This document shows, piece by piece, positions 7,842-16,176 of a stretch of DNA of 39,254 nt. The position numbers and the translations under genes were made by a program. Under the pieces are notes generated by a model. That model had not been told where the DNA came from. It saw nothing but the letters and a program-made list of their open reading frames with translations, and did no database searches. The DNA comes from an uncultured Sphingobacteriales bacterium (lineage in GTDB: Bacteria; Bacteroidota; Bacteroidia; Chitinophagales; Chitinophagaceae), in assembly GCA_946479435.1 (NCBI GenBank), contig CAMLFX010000020.1, positions 1 to 39,254 on the forward strand. The letters are read 5' to 3'. Position 1 is the stretch's first letter; every line of letters begins with the position of its first letter.

Positions 7842-10544
7842 TTACAGCGCGTCGCGGAAGTCACGCCGCCGCAATAGTTTCAGGTCTTGCAATACCGATG
7901 CCTTTACGTTGAGGGTGAAATTGTAGTTCTTGCGCGGGCCAAACGGCACGGCACCCAGCCGCATTTCCCAGCAATGCAGGTCGCGGTATATATCTATCGA
8001 TGTAAGCTGTAATTGTTTTTCGCTAAGGTTGTACCCGCTGTTTATGGCTAGTTTCCATTGCGGTGTCAGGTTAAAATCGCCACCAAACATGAGCGTATTA
8101 TTTAGTATCAGGCTGTCTTTTTTTGTTGCAAGCTGGTATTGGTTGCTTATTTGTAAGGAATAAGACATGTTCAGGTTCCAGGGTATGTTGAAATCTACGT
8201 AGTCATCGTACCTGCCAAATTCCATCAGTCGTTTAAATTCTTCACTTTGTGCGTCGGCATTTTTATTCCTGTCTTTTTTCTGTACAGAGTGGAAGCTGGC
8301 TTGCGCGGTAATATTACCACCCTGGAAACGTCCCAAACCTTTGCCATTATTCCACGATTTCTGCTGGGTTCTGCGTCCAAGTGCATAATCAAATACATAG
8401 GGGTCCCAAGAGGCGGCAGCTGTTATATTTACCTTCTCCAATATATTTGTAGCAAAACTAAATGCAATAGGCGACCAGTTAAACGAATCTTTAGCCAGGT
8501 CGTAAGCAGTACCTATCCTGAAATTATCTATCAGTCGTACATTTTTAAATCCATTGCTATCGCTGGTACGCACCTTTATTTGCAGATTGTTGTCTATACC
8601 AAAACCCAGCAGGCTGCTGAAGTTGCCATACTGGTTACCAGGTGTTCCCACAACCGAACCATCGAAAGCAGAACGGTATTCGTAAGTATTAGAGGTACCA
8701 TTTATATAAGTGCGGTAGCCATAGTTAAAAGGGTCTGCGCCATAGTCGGGCGAAAATGTAAGTGAGGCATTTGGGCTTAACACGTGCCGTATGCCCATCA
8801 GCTTACCTTTTTTAAACATCTTCAGCCCGTATATTCTGGTATTGGCTGTAAGTCCCGATGTAAAATCGCGTGCAGTATAAAACCCCCTATACATAGTAGA
8901 GTCCACTTTATCAAGGCTGGGGTTGTATGCCTGGTATATCTTCTGTGTAAGCCAGTACTCTTTATAAGTAGCATTGATACCCAGGTTTATAAAACGTAAT
9001 ACATTATAGGTTGCATTAACGGGTATAGTATGTACTATGCCATTTTGAAAATCGCTAATGCCCAGCCTTGCGAAGCTGAAACTACTATCGTAAAAATTTA
9101 TCTTGTTAATGGCGTTAAGGGTGTACTGGGTTGTTATTTTATCGTACCAGTGTGTGCCTGTGCTATTCTTGCTTTGAAATGGGTTGAATTGCGATACATA
9201 GAAGTTTACTTCCGGTAACGTTACCTCTACCAGGCCCGATAATGTGTTCTGGCTATGGCGTGCGCCCACCGATAGTGATATAGGCTTATTCTGCCAGCTT
9301 TTAGTATAAGTAATGTTCGAGTTGTACTGGTTGGTAAGCAACTGGTTTACCGTATAGGTGTTCAGTGCATAGAAGCTGGATGTGCCCGCATTTACCGATG
9401 CGTCGAAACGCACGCCCGGCCTCGATTTTGCATCGCTGTGGTGTTGCCAGTTCAGTAAGAAATCTTTACTGATGCTTGCATTGGGTTCGTAGTTTTCACC
9501 TACTTTATTATAGGCATAAGAAAAAGAGATACCACCCGCATAACGATAGCGGTTGGTATAAGTACTTACGCCCGATACGCTGTAGCTACCTTTCGAGTAT
9601 ATATTACTTTGCAGTAAAAGGTCAACGTATTCATTAATATTAAAATAGTAGCCGCCATTTACAAGGCCCAGGCCACGTTGTTCCTCTACCGTATAGGTAG
9701 GCAGTCTGAAGCCGGAACGCTGGCCTTGCGTAATGGGGAACAAGCCAAATGGCAGAAATAATGGGGTAGGTACCTGCTCAATAGCAATATTGGCCGGCCC
9801 CGTTGCAGCTACCCTGTTGGGTATTACCTTTATTTTTTTTGCGTATATACCAAAGTGCGGTGTATCCAGCGCACAGGTGGTATATATATTATGCAGGCCG
9901 TATATCGATTGGTCGGGGTTGCGCTTTATCTGTTCGCTAAAAACATAGCCCTCACCATATTGGCTGCGTACATTCCGTACAATGGCGCGTTTGCTTTTAA
10001 AATTGTACTGAAGCGAATCGTAAGTGAATTTTTCTGAGCCTTGTGTGAATGTTGGTTTTGTTTTCGATACGCCTATACTATCAAAATTCGGTGCAGCGGT
10101 TACCATATTGCCGCTTTGGTTATATACTATTTCACCCGCCTCCAGTTGAAGGTCTTCATAGTTTACCTTCGCTGTGCCGTACAAGTAAAATATATTCTGG
10201 CTCATATCAAGCACGGCAGAGTCACGTGCTTCTGAGGTAACTGTGGAAGGCAGTGCATCGCCTGATATAGTAATGCCTAAACGCGATTGCAGATCGGCTT
10301 TATTAGTACTATCGCCAGCAAGTGTGTCAGTTGCAAGGCTGTCCAATGCAATACTATCATTAACAATACTTGTATCGGCAGCTAAAGAATCAGTGCTTAT
10401 ATTTGTGGCCTCAACGTGCTTTTCGATACTACGTGACTGTGCAAAACTTATATTCGTTAAGAAGAATATAAATGCAAAAACCCCGATAAACCGTAGCCGG
10501 TTTACAATGTCAGATTTTAGAATAGTTTTACCACTGGGGTTCAT
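7842..10544 (-). CDS. lptD: LPS-assembly outer-membrane protein LptD
   Basis: Outer-membrane translocon that inserts lipopolysaccharide into the outer leaflet. I start at the ATG for MNPSGKT; four more codons upstream begin with TTG and look spurious. This gives 900 residues. A signal peptide ends near SFAQ (residue 36). A Ser/Asp/Thr-rich linker about 45-80 has repeats of the form DSLATDT. An OstA/LptA-like beta-jellyroll segment about 95-230 (FYLYGTAKVNYEDLQLEAG; TYDSLQYNFKSKRAIV) precedes the long C-terminal barrel with the family block around PTPLFLPFGLFPIT. It diverges from the amidase gene with 84 bases between the start codons. The Bacteroidota branch of LptD is distant from that of E. 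coli, and no LptE partner is seen nearby. Confidence 0.87.
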   Translation of the reverse strand: MNPSGKTILKSDIVNRLRFIGVFAFIFFLTNISFAQSRSIEKHVEATNISTDSLAADTSIVNDSIALDSLATDTLAGDSTNKADLQSRLGITISGDALPSTVTSEARDSAVLDMSQNIFYLYGTAKVNYEDLQLEAGEIVYNQSGNMVTAAPNFDSIGVSKTKPTFTQGSEKFTYDSLQYNFKSKRAIVRNVRSQYGEGYVFSEQIKRNPDQSIYGLHNIYTTCALDTPHFGIYAKKIKVIPNRVAATGPANIAIEQVPTPLFLPFGLFPITQGQRSGFRLPTYTVEEQRGLGLVNGGYYFNINEYVDLLLQSNIYSKGSYSVSGVSTYTNRYRYAGGISFSYAYNKVGENYEPNASISKDFLLNWQHHSDAKSRPGVRFDASVNAGTSSFYALNTYTVNQLLTNQYNSNITYTKSWQNKPISLSVGARHSQNTLSGLVEVTLPEVNFYVSQFNPFQSKNSTGTHWYDKITTQYTLNAINKINFYDSSFSFARLGISDFQNGIVHTIPVNATYNVLRFINLGINATYKEYWLTQKIYQAYNPSLDKVDSTMYRGFYTARDFTSGLTANTRIYGLKMFKKGKLMGIRHVLSPNASLTFSPDYGADPFNYGYRTYINGTSNTYEYRSAFDGSVVGTPGNQYGNFSSLLGFGIDNNLQIKVRTSDSNGFKNVRLIDNFRIGTAYDLAKDSFNWSPIAFSFATNILEKVNITAAASWDPYVFDYALGRRTQQKSWNNGKGLGRFQGGNITAQASFHSVQKKDRNKNADAQSEEFKRLMEFGRYDDYVDFNIPWNLNMSYSLQISNQYQLATKKDSLILNNTLMFGGDFNLTPQWKLAINSGYNLSEKQLQLTSIDIYRDLHCWEMRLGAVPFGPRKNYNFTLNVKASVLQDLKLLRRRDFRDAL

Positions 10545-10628
10545 GAACGGGCACAAAAATAGTTATTTGAAATGGTACGTTTATGAATTTGTATTTTTAT
10601 CTGTAACTCTAATGTATTCCTGTTTATT

Positions 10629-11468
10629 ATGCGTATTAGGCATCTTATTTTTTTGTTTTTATTAAGTGTATCTCCATATATAGCATTTGCAGCTAGTAAG
10701 AAAATAAAAAAGATCGTTATTGATGCAGGCCATGGAGGGCAGGACGGTGGCGCACATGGTAAATTTTCACATGAAAAGGATCTTACCCTGGCTGTATCGC
10801 TGCGATTGGGCAAAATGATAAAGGACAGCCTGAAGGATGTACAAATATTATATACCCGCACAACCGATATATACCCAACCTTACCCGAGCGCCACGAGAT
10901 AGCTAACCGTGCCGGTGCCGACCTTTTTTTGTCAGTTCACGTCAACTCTACAGCCGATAAAGTAACCCGTGTACCGGCAGGATACAGAACTGTAAAGAAA
11001 GGCAAGAAGAAGGTAAGACAACAGGTGTACCGTACCATACGCAGCCACGAAACTACCGCCAGCGGTACGGAAACCTACGTATTAGGGCTGCACAGAAACT
11101 CGCAAAAAGAGAACGCTATTGGTGAATACGGAGAAACCATTGCAGACGAGCCGGGTTTGCTGAATGAAGATGATCCGCAGACTGCAATTGTAGTAGCACA
11201 ATATTCCCAGGCCTTTCTGGGTAAAAGTATTTCCCTGGGTACATATATACAACAGCAATTTGGCGCACAGGGGCGTGCCGACCTGGGTGTAAAACAAAAG
11301 GGGCTGGAAGTGCTGGCAGGTAGTGCAATGCCTGGTGTACTTATAGAAATAGGTTTCATTAATAACCCTACCGAAGAAACATACCTGAATTCAGAAAAAG
11401 GCCAGTATGAAGTAGCTCTGGCTATATTTAAAGGTATTAAAGCATACAAGGCAGAAACGGAACGATAG
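10629..11468 (+). CDS. N-acetylmuramoyl-L-alanine amidase (Amidase_3, AmiABC type)
   Basis: Periplasmic zinc hydrolase that cuts the bond between N-acetylmuramic acid and L-alanine in peptidoglycan, used in daughter-cell separation. It is 279 residues. A signal peptide (1-22) runs directly into the catalytic domain with no AMIN domain. Zinc ligands are visible at His35 (IDAGHGGQDGG), Glu49 (SHEKD) and His104 (SVHVNS), with catalytic Glu240 in VLIEIGFINN. An insert of about 80 residues (110-190), rich in Lys, Arg and Gln, interrupts the core after SVHVNS. In E. coli AmiB/C such an insert contains an autoinhibitory helix released by an EnvC/NlpD activator, and a similar control is plausible here. 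It is divergent from lptD. Confidence 0.93.
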   Translation: MRIRHLIFLFLLSVSPYIAFAASKKIKKIVIDAGHGGQDGGAHGKFSHEKDLTLAVSLRLGKMIKDSLKDVQILYTRTTDIYPTLPERHEIANRAGADLFLSVHVNSTADKVTRVPAGYRTVKKGKKKVRQQVYRTIRSHETTASGTETYVLGLHRNSQKENAIGEYGETIADEPGLLNEDDPQTAIVVAQYSQAFLGKSISLGTYIQQQFGAQGRADLGVKQKGLEVLAGSAMPGVLIEIGFINNPTEETYLNSEKGQYEVALAIFKGIKAYKAETER

Positions 11469-11582
11469 ATTAACTATTAATTTACAGTTGATAAAAACTC
11501 TTGATAATTAATTAAATATTTGGCTGCAATAGCTTGTTAATATTGGGTTTGAGGCAGATTGGCAGATAAATTTTCGGGTGGG

Positions 11583-11613
11583 TTGCATTTTAAAATTGTT
11601 TCTTCTATCTTTA
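11583..11613 (+). promoter_or_regulatory. Probable promoter of the EGF-like lipoprotein gene
   Basis: TTG at 11583-11585, a 20-bp spacer, then TATCTTTA at 11606-11613, one base off the TAnnTTTG consensus. The predicted start of transcription is near 11620, giving a leader of about 19 nt to the ATG at 11639. Confidence 0.45.
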
Positions 11614-11638
11614 AGCTTTGTTAAAACATTCTGCGTTA

Positions 11639-12184
11639 ATGAAAGCCCGTTTTAAAACTATAATTCTTTCTGCGCTGGGCGCTCTTACTGCATTTTCTGC
11701 AGTTACATATACATCGTGCCAACGCGATAAATGTAAAGCTATAGTATGCGCTTATGGCGGTACTTGTAAAGAAGGCACCTGCATTTGTTTACCCGGCTAC
11801 GAAGGCTATCAATGCGAAACTATTACACGCGATAAATTTAAAGGTGTATGGACTGTATTTGAAAAAGGTACGCATAACACCAATAATGCACAATACGATG
11901 TAGTAGTTGAAGATGGAACTACCATGACTGAAATGAAGATCAGAAACTTCAATAATTTGTTTAAAGAAGGTAGCGAAGTTGTGGTTAATATAAAAGGCGA
12001 TAGCCTTTTTATACCTCAGCAAAACGTAAACGGCTACGTAATACAAGGTAAGGGCTGGTTGCCTGAAAATACCTTCTATGGCAGGTACGGGCAAATGAAG
12101 GTTATATATTCAGTAAAAATGCTGGATGGTGCTATAAATGATTATGGCCTTAATATAGGTGAAGCATCTATCTGGACACGATAA
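11639..12184 (+). CDS. Putative lipoprotein with an EGF-like domain
   Basis: A 181-residue exported protein starting MKARFKTIIL. The frame extends 7 codons upstream to a TTG, which I do not use. A hydrophobic leader ends in YTSC, which may act as a lipobox with Cys27 lipidated, though Tyr at -3 is unusual. Directly after it is one six-cysteine EGF-like module: Cys32, Cys37, Cys43, Cys48, Cys50 and Cys59, with the GGTC and GYEGYQC spacing of true EGF folds. The remaining 120 residues form a beta-rich domain without recognisable family (DKFKGVWTVFEKGTH onward), resembling lipocalin-like tails of other Bacteroidota lipoproteins. Its function is unknown; a surface-exposed structural or binding role is inferred. 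Confidence 0.78.
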   Translation: MKARFKTIILSALGALTAFSAVTYTSCQRDKCKAIVCAYGGTCKEGTCICLPGYEGYQCETITRDKFKGVWTVFEKGTHNTNNAQYDVVVEDGTTMTEMKIRNFNNLFKEGSEVVVNIKGDSLFIPQQNVNGYVIQGKGWLPENTFYGRYGQMKVIYSVKMLDGAINDYGLNIGEASIWTR

Positions 12185-12207
12185 CATACACTATTTTATG
12201 AATATAT

Positions 12208-12235
12208 AAAGCCTGCTTCATGCAGGCTTTATTAT
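12208..12235. terminator. Intrinsic terminator
   Basis: Perfect 9-bp stem AAAGCCTGC/GCAGGCTTT (12208-12216, 12222-12230) with a 5-nt loop and ATTATT following. It lies between convergent genes and can serve both. Confidence 0.8.
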
Positions 12236-12255
12236 TGTGGGTAATGTCTTTTTTG

Positions 12256-12813
12256 TTATAGGAGCAAGTCTTCATTACTCCATATACTGCTTCTGCTGCC
12301 AGGGTATGCGGATGGTAGGTTGGGCAGTTCAGTAAAATGCCTTTGTTCTATAGCCTCAATCGCCGCTTTGCGTTTCAGATGTTCGCCCACCAGTTCTTTT
12401 ATTTGCTTACCTGCAAAATGCAGTATATCATTTTTAAGCCTCAGGTGGCGCATGCAACGTGCTATTATATAAAACAAGGTGGCTATTATACCTATCAGCG
12501 CATATACAGCAATATTAAAGGTCTCGATATTCATCCATCCCAGAGAACGGTATTCATTACGATAGCGTAATTCTGACAGAATATAGAATGGGTGTATTTT
12601 ATCAAGAAATATTGCGAATGCAACAGAACCCGCAGAAAGCGAGTAGCAAAGTATCTCTGTGAATATCAGTGCGCCTTTACTGGCAAGTCTTTGTGCAGCC
12701 GGCTGCCTCAGCCTTGTACCAAGAGGGTCAAACAGATTTATCTGTTGATAGATCATTTCTTTCTGATCTTTAAAATCGCGTAGCAGGTCGTCTTGAAGGG
12801 AGGTCAAACTCAT
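12256..12813 (-). CDS. Unknown two-TM membrane protein
   Basis: I do not recognise this family. The 185-residue product has an amphipathic N-terminus (about 1-45), a first membrane segment near 48-70, a short polar connection with HPFYILSELRYRNEYRS, a second membrane segment near 99-119, and a basic, helix-forming C-terminal half (LRLKNDILHF, LVGEHLKRKAAIEAIEQ) with a tail ending NEDLLL. Both termini are probably cytoplasmic. It stands alone on the minus strand between the lipoprotein terminator and divergent prfC. Composition and codon use match its neighbours, so it looks like a genuine lineage-specific gene. Confidence 0.7.
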   Translation of the reverse strand: MSLTSLQDDLLRDFKDQKEMIYQQINLFDPLGTRLRQPAAQRLASKGALIFTEILCYSLSAGSVAFAIFLDKIHPFYILSELRYRNEYRSLGWMNIETFNIAVYALIGIIATLFYIIARCMRHLRLKNDILHFAGKQIKELVGEHLKRKAAIEAIEQRHFTELPNLPSAYPGSRSSIWSNEDLLL

Positions 12814-12976
12814 ATGAGGGGTAAATTCAGGAGCTAAAGTAAAAAAATAGCAAAATCCGTCAACCTTAAGTTTCTCACATTTAGGTAAATATTAACCTGT
12901 TTTTCAAAGAACATCCTGAGCTTCTAACTATTAATAGCCGAAAACTGGCTTAGTTTTCGCAATTTTGCACTTCCAA

Positions 12977-14572
12977 ATGAAATACGAGAAAGAAATTAGC
13001 CGTCGCCGTACGTTTGCCATTATATCGCACCCCGATGCGGGTAAAACAACCCTTACCGAGAAACTGCTGCTGTTTGGTGGTGCCATACAGGTAGCAGGTG
13101 CGGTAAAGAGCAATAAGATAAAGAAACATGCTACCAGCGACTTTATGGAGATAGAACGCCAGAGAGGTATCTCGGTGGCTACCTCTGTAATGAGCTTTGA
13201 ATACCGTGACACACTTATCAACCTGCTGGATACACCCGGCCACAAAGACTTTGCTGAAGATACTTACCGTACGCTGACCGCTGTGGATAGTGTGATACTA
13301 GTGATAGACAGCGTGAACGGTGTGGAAGACCAAACCCGCAAACTGGTAGAGGTATGCCGCATGCGCGATACGCCGATCATCGTATTTGTGAACAAAATGG
13401 ACCGGGATGGTAAATACCCTTTCGATCTGCTTGATGAGATAGAGAAAGAGCTTCATTTGTCGTTGCACCCGCTGAGCTGGCCTATCAATATGGGTAAAGA
13501 GTTCAAAGGGGTGTATAACCTGTACGATAGCAGCCTGAACCTGTTTACGGCCAGCCAGAAGGCAACTGAAGATAATACTGTACCTATACCTAACCTTACC
13601 GACAACCTGCTGGATGAGAAGATAGGCAAGCGCGATGCTGACCAGCTTCGTGAAGATGTTGAGCTGCTGCAAGGCGTGTATGGCGAACTGGATACCGATG
13701 CCTACCTGGAGGGCAAACTTTGTCCCGTGTTCTTTGGCAGTGCCGTTAACAACTTTGGTGTAAAAGAGCTGCTGGATACCTTCATCAATATTGCACCAAA
13801 GCCACTTGGCCGTGCAACTGATAAACGCTACGTGTCGCCCGATGAAGATAAGTTCACAGGCTTCATCTTTAAGATACACGCCAACCTCGATCCCCGCCAC
13901 CGCGATAGAATAGCCTTCCTGCGTGTATGTTCGGGCAGGTTCTCACGTAATACTTATTTTAAACATACCAGGCTTAATAAAGATGTTCGTTTCAGCAACC
14001 CATACTCTTTCATGGCACGCGATAAGGAGATCATTGAAGATGCGTTTCCCGGCGATGTGGTTGGTTTGTTTGATACCGGCAACTTCAAGATAGGCGATAC
14101 GCTTACCGAAGGGGAGATGATGCAGTTCACGGGTATACCAACTTTCTCGCCAGAGATATTCAAAGAACTGGTGAACAAAGACCCGATGAAGACCAAGCAA
14201 CTGGATAAGGGTATACGCCAGCTTACAGATGAAGGTGTAGCCCAACTGTTTACCCAGCATGGTGGCAACCGTAAGATAATTGGTTGCGTGGGTGAGCTTC
14301 AGTTTGAGGTTATTCAGTACCGCCTGTTGCAGGAGTATGGTGCGTCTTGTTCGTTTGTGCCGCTTGCATTTTACAAAGCCTGCTGGATAACCGGTGATAA
14401 GAAAGCCATTGATGATTTTGTGCGCTTTAAGCAAAGCAACATAATGGAAGATAAAGATGGCAACCTGGTGTACCTGGCGCAAAGCGAGTGGTTCCTGAAT
14501 ACGGAAAGACAAAACAACCCGAAGATAGAATTCCACTTTACCAGCGAGTTTAAAACCGCTATGCAGAGCTAA
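12977..14572 (+). CDS. prfC: Peptide chain release factor 3
   Basis: Translational GTPase that recycles RF1/RF2 from the ribosome after peptide release. I use the ATG for [13 protein letters not shown]; an in-frame TTG four codons upstream is less likely. The 531 residues match the family length. G1 is SHPDAGKTT at 17-25, with the RQRGISV switch I block, DTPGHKDF (G3) and NKMDRDG (G4). The RF3 insertion and the ILQ-like C-terminal domain with [12 protein letters not shown], where EF-G has a different sequence, distinguish it from EF-G. It is monocistronic, with a clear terminator after it. Confidence 0.97.
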   Translation: MKYEKEISRRRTFAIISHPDAGKTTLTEKLLLFGGAIQVAGAVKSNKIKKHATSDFMEIERQRGISVATSVMSFEYRDTLINLLDTPGHKDFAEDTYRTLTAVDSVILVIDSVNGVEDQTRKLVEVCRMRDTPIIVFVNKMDRDGKYPFDLLDEIEKELHLSLHPLSWPINMGKEFKGVYNLYDSSLNLFTASQKATEDNTVPIPNLTDNLLDEKIGKRDADQLREDVELLQGVYGELDTDAYLEGKLCPVFFGSAVNNFGVKELLDTFINIAPKPLGRATDKRYVSPDEDKFTGFIFKIHANLDPRHRDRIAFLRVCSGRFSRNTYFKHTRLNKDVRFSNPYSFMARDKEIIEDAFPGDVVGLFDTGNFKIGDTLTEGEMMQFTGIPTFSPEIFKELVNKDPMKTKQLDKGIRQLTDEGVAQLFTQHGGNRKIIGCVGELQFEVIQYRLLQEYGASCSFVPLAFYKACWITGDKKAIDDFVRFKQSNIMEDKDGNLVYLAQSEWFLNTERQNNPKIEFHFTSEFKTAMQS

Positions 14573-14593
14573 TCAATCAAAGATATTGGTTAT

Positions 14594-14624
14594 AAAATGC
14601 CTGGACTTGTTTCAGGCATTTTAT
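14594..14624 (+). terminator. Intrinsic terminator of prfC
   Basis: 10-bp perfect stem AAAATGCCTG/CAGGCATTTT (14594-14603 and 14613-14622), 9-nt loop, ending in a T tract. It lies 22 bases past the prfC stop. Confidence 0.8.
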
Positions 14625-14646
14625 TCATATCTCATCTTTTATATCT

Positions 14647-14785
14647 GTTGTTCAATTTTGTTGAAATAATAAAAAAATAATTTTTTTTCTGTGCGACATT
14701 TAAGCACTAAAACACTTATTGGGATTGTGTTTAATTGACCAAATGCCGCATGTCCGGTTTTGCGTTTTTAGCAAAATTGAACAAC
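14647..14785. repeat. 14-bp perfect inverted repeat pair, 111 bp apart
   Basis: GTTGTTCAATTTTG at 14647-14660 is matched by its exact reverse complement at 14772-14785. The whole unit is 139 bp and contains no reading frame. It could be a small mobile-element remnant or paired binding sites. No target-site duplication is evident. Confidence 0.7.
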
Positions 14786-14956
14786 GATTATTGCTTTTTT
14801 ATATGTCAAAGAACTGGGATAACGAGGTGAATTATCATAGCAAATATACTATTATTTATTGTTTTTATTAATTCATTTTTTATACTTTATAAAGTAACGC
14901 AGCATACAGTAAAGTTTGGTAACGTTTACATAACAATAGTTATCTTGCTGTGCTGC

Positions 14957-15061
14957 AACAATTTGTAATTGCCATCTTATACTTGTTTTACACGTTAACA
15001 TAATTATTGGTTTATATAGACTACCTTTAATAAAGCAAACAATTTGTAAGCACAATTACAA
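14957..15061. repeat. Repeated AACAATTTGTAA motif
   Basis: The 12-mer AACAATTTGTAA occurs at 14957-14968 and 15038-15049. An inverted partial copy (CAATTACAA) lies at 15053-15061, so TTGTAA at 15044-15049 faces TTACAA at 15056-15061. These sit upstream of the unknown plus-strand gene and could be operator half-sites. Confidence 0.45.
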
Positions 15062-15119
15062 GTAAGCTTTGCAGATTCATCGATTATATTCAGGGTTTTA
15101 TCTAAGGCACGGGCCATTC

Positions 15120-15548
15120 ATGCTTTCTAGAACTTTATTTGTCGAGGCCAATGGATTTAGTGTTGGAGTTGGTACACACAAATTAAAGGAGGGTTTAATG
15201 GTTAATTTTTCAGAAGCCTATACACAGGCTAAAGCACAGGCTAAGAGAGATGCTTACCAGCATCTAATAGGTTCAACGTATTACAATAACCAGTCGGATT
15301 GGGGAGTTATACAAGATATAGCTATAGCGCCATACGAAAGTTTGAACAGGTACATCTTCGCCTGGTTTTATACACACTATAACGATGCAGTAAGGGCATT
15401 AAACTTCTATACAGCACCGTACTTCGATGTCTATATCATCGCCCTTTCCGCAGATGGGAAATCGTACGGGTTCAGGAAGCTGGATAGTTATCTTGAGGGC
15501 CAGGTTATCCCGATGGATGTAGTGCTGTCGAAAGATATCAAAAACTAA
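15120..15548 (+). CDS. Unknown small protein
   Basis: No family recognised. From the ATG at 15120 it is 142 residues; there is no signal peptide or membrane segment. A second candidate start at 15198 (MVNFSEAYTQ, 116 residues) is preceded at 5 bases by AGGAGG, an unusually strong Shine-Dalgarno for this genome. The codons between the two starts look less typical, so the shorter form may be the real one. The protein has an Ala/Lys/Gln-rich helix (AYTQAKAQAKRDAYQ), then aromatic-rich segments (YIFAWFYTHYNDAVRALNFY) and a compact C-terminus. Its stop codon overlaps that of the next, convergent gene by 4 bases (CTAA). It could be lineage-specific or acquired. Confidence 0.6.
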   Translation: MLSRTLFVEANGFSVGVGTHKLKEGLMVNFSEAYTQAKAQAKRDAYQHLIGSTYYNNQSDWGVIQDIAIAPYESLNRYIFAWFYTHYNDAVRALNFYTAPYFDVYIIALSADGKSYGFRKLDSYLEGQVIPMDVVLSKDIKN

Positions 15549-16096
15549 AGAAGAGAGAATACCCCATCTTTATTAAAGATGTATTTTGACCACGGTGCGC
15601 GGTATAAATAGGCTTCCCCTCCCTCGTAGCAACTGGTATAAAACTCAGCATCTACTTCATGGTGCATATAGTCAGGATCATCGAAACTAATAAAATATTG
15701 ACCTGTAAGAGGGAAATGACTTTTGCGAGTAATTATTTTAGTGATCCGTTCCTTCTTGCCAGATTCAGCATCTTTCTTGAAGCAAATAATTCTCTTCCTT
15801 AAAATGCGAATGCCAAAGAATATTAATGGTACTTCCATAAACATAAGATTAAGAAGTATTTGCCCATTGCGATTGACAAGGTAATCAGCTTCTTTTTCAG
15901 TCCATTTTATAGTTTTATTTGAAAATTGGGACCTATGCTCGAGCCTGAAACTAAATATAAAGGCACATGGTATAAGTATAATATATGCAAGTACAAAATT
16001 CCTCAAACGTGTTTTGTAGATGTATAACAAGTGCTCTTTTTCAATATTAGAAATAGGGTATAAGTTACCGGAAGCTGTATTTACGCGTTGCTGCAT
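15545..16096 (-). CDS. Unknown two-TM membrane protein
   Basis: A 183-residue protein with no recognised family. It has a membrane segment at about 33-51, a polar loop with conserved-looking KWTEKEADYL, a second membrane segment at about 79-98 followed by a strongly basic stretch (RILRKRIICFKK), and a soluble C-terminal half of about 85 residues with aromatic strands (GQYFISFDD, EAYLYRAPWSKYIF). Both termini are probably cytoplasmic. The C-terminal half has the feel of a small beta domain. A TATATTTG -7 element lies 22 bases upstream. It is paired tail to tail with the previous unknown gene. Confidence 0.65.
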   Translation of the reverse strand: MQQRVNTASGNLYPISNIEKEHLLYIYKTRLRNFVLAYIILIPCAFIFSFRLEHRSQFSNKTIKWTEKEADYLVNRNGQILLNLMFMEVPLIFFGIRILRKRIICFKKDAESGKKERITKIITRKSHFPLTGQYFISFDDPDYMHHEVDAEFYTSCYEGGEAYLYRAPWSKYIFNKDGVFSLL

Positions 16097-16118
16097 TATG
16101 CTAAATAACTACTTATAT

Positions 16119-16126
16119 CAAATATA
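16119..16126 (-). promoter_or_regulatory. Possible -7 element of the unknown two-TM gene
   Basis: Minus strand TATATTTG, an exact TAnnTTTG match, would give a leader of about 16 nt to the ATG at 16096. The -33 position falls in the leucine dehydrogenase terminator and has no TTG. Confidence 0.35.
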
Positions 16127-16130
16127 TAAA

Positions 16131-16154
16131 AGCCCCGCATGTGTATGCAGGGCT
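16131..16154 (-). terminator. Intrinsic terminator of leucine dehydrogenase
   Basis: A 10-bp stem with one G-U pair (AGCCCTGCAT/ATGCGGGGCT on the minus strand), a 4-nt loop and TTTTATATAT after it, 22 bases past the stop. Confidence 0.78.
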
Positions 16155-16176
16155 TGGAACAAAGATTTTTAAACGA

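Larger units (their letters stand above)
14623..15119. other. AT-rich gene-free region
   Basis: About 500 bases with no convincing coding frame on either strand; short frames here have atypical composition. It holds a 14-bp inverted repeat pair (14647 and 14772), an A/T tract around 14668-14699 with a run of eight Ts, and repeated AACAATTTGTAA motifs near 14957 and 15038. No tRNA, rRNA or known RNA family is recognisable by eye. It may contain an sRNA or a decayed mobile element. Confidence 0.6.

Noticed and set aside
8778..8788. CACGTG core near 8.8 kb as a parS site
   Set aside because: The flanks are not palindromic beyond the core and it lies within lptD coding sequence far from parAB.
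10554..10561. TATTTTTG (minus strand) as the lptD promoter
   Set aside because: It is an exact -7 match but lies only 10 bases from the ATG, giving an almost leaderless transcript, and it has no -33 partner.
14873..15055. 60-codon minus-strand frame in the AT-rich gap
   Set aside because: Composition is random-like (many Cys, Tyr, Lys) with no start context, so it is not called as a gene.
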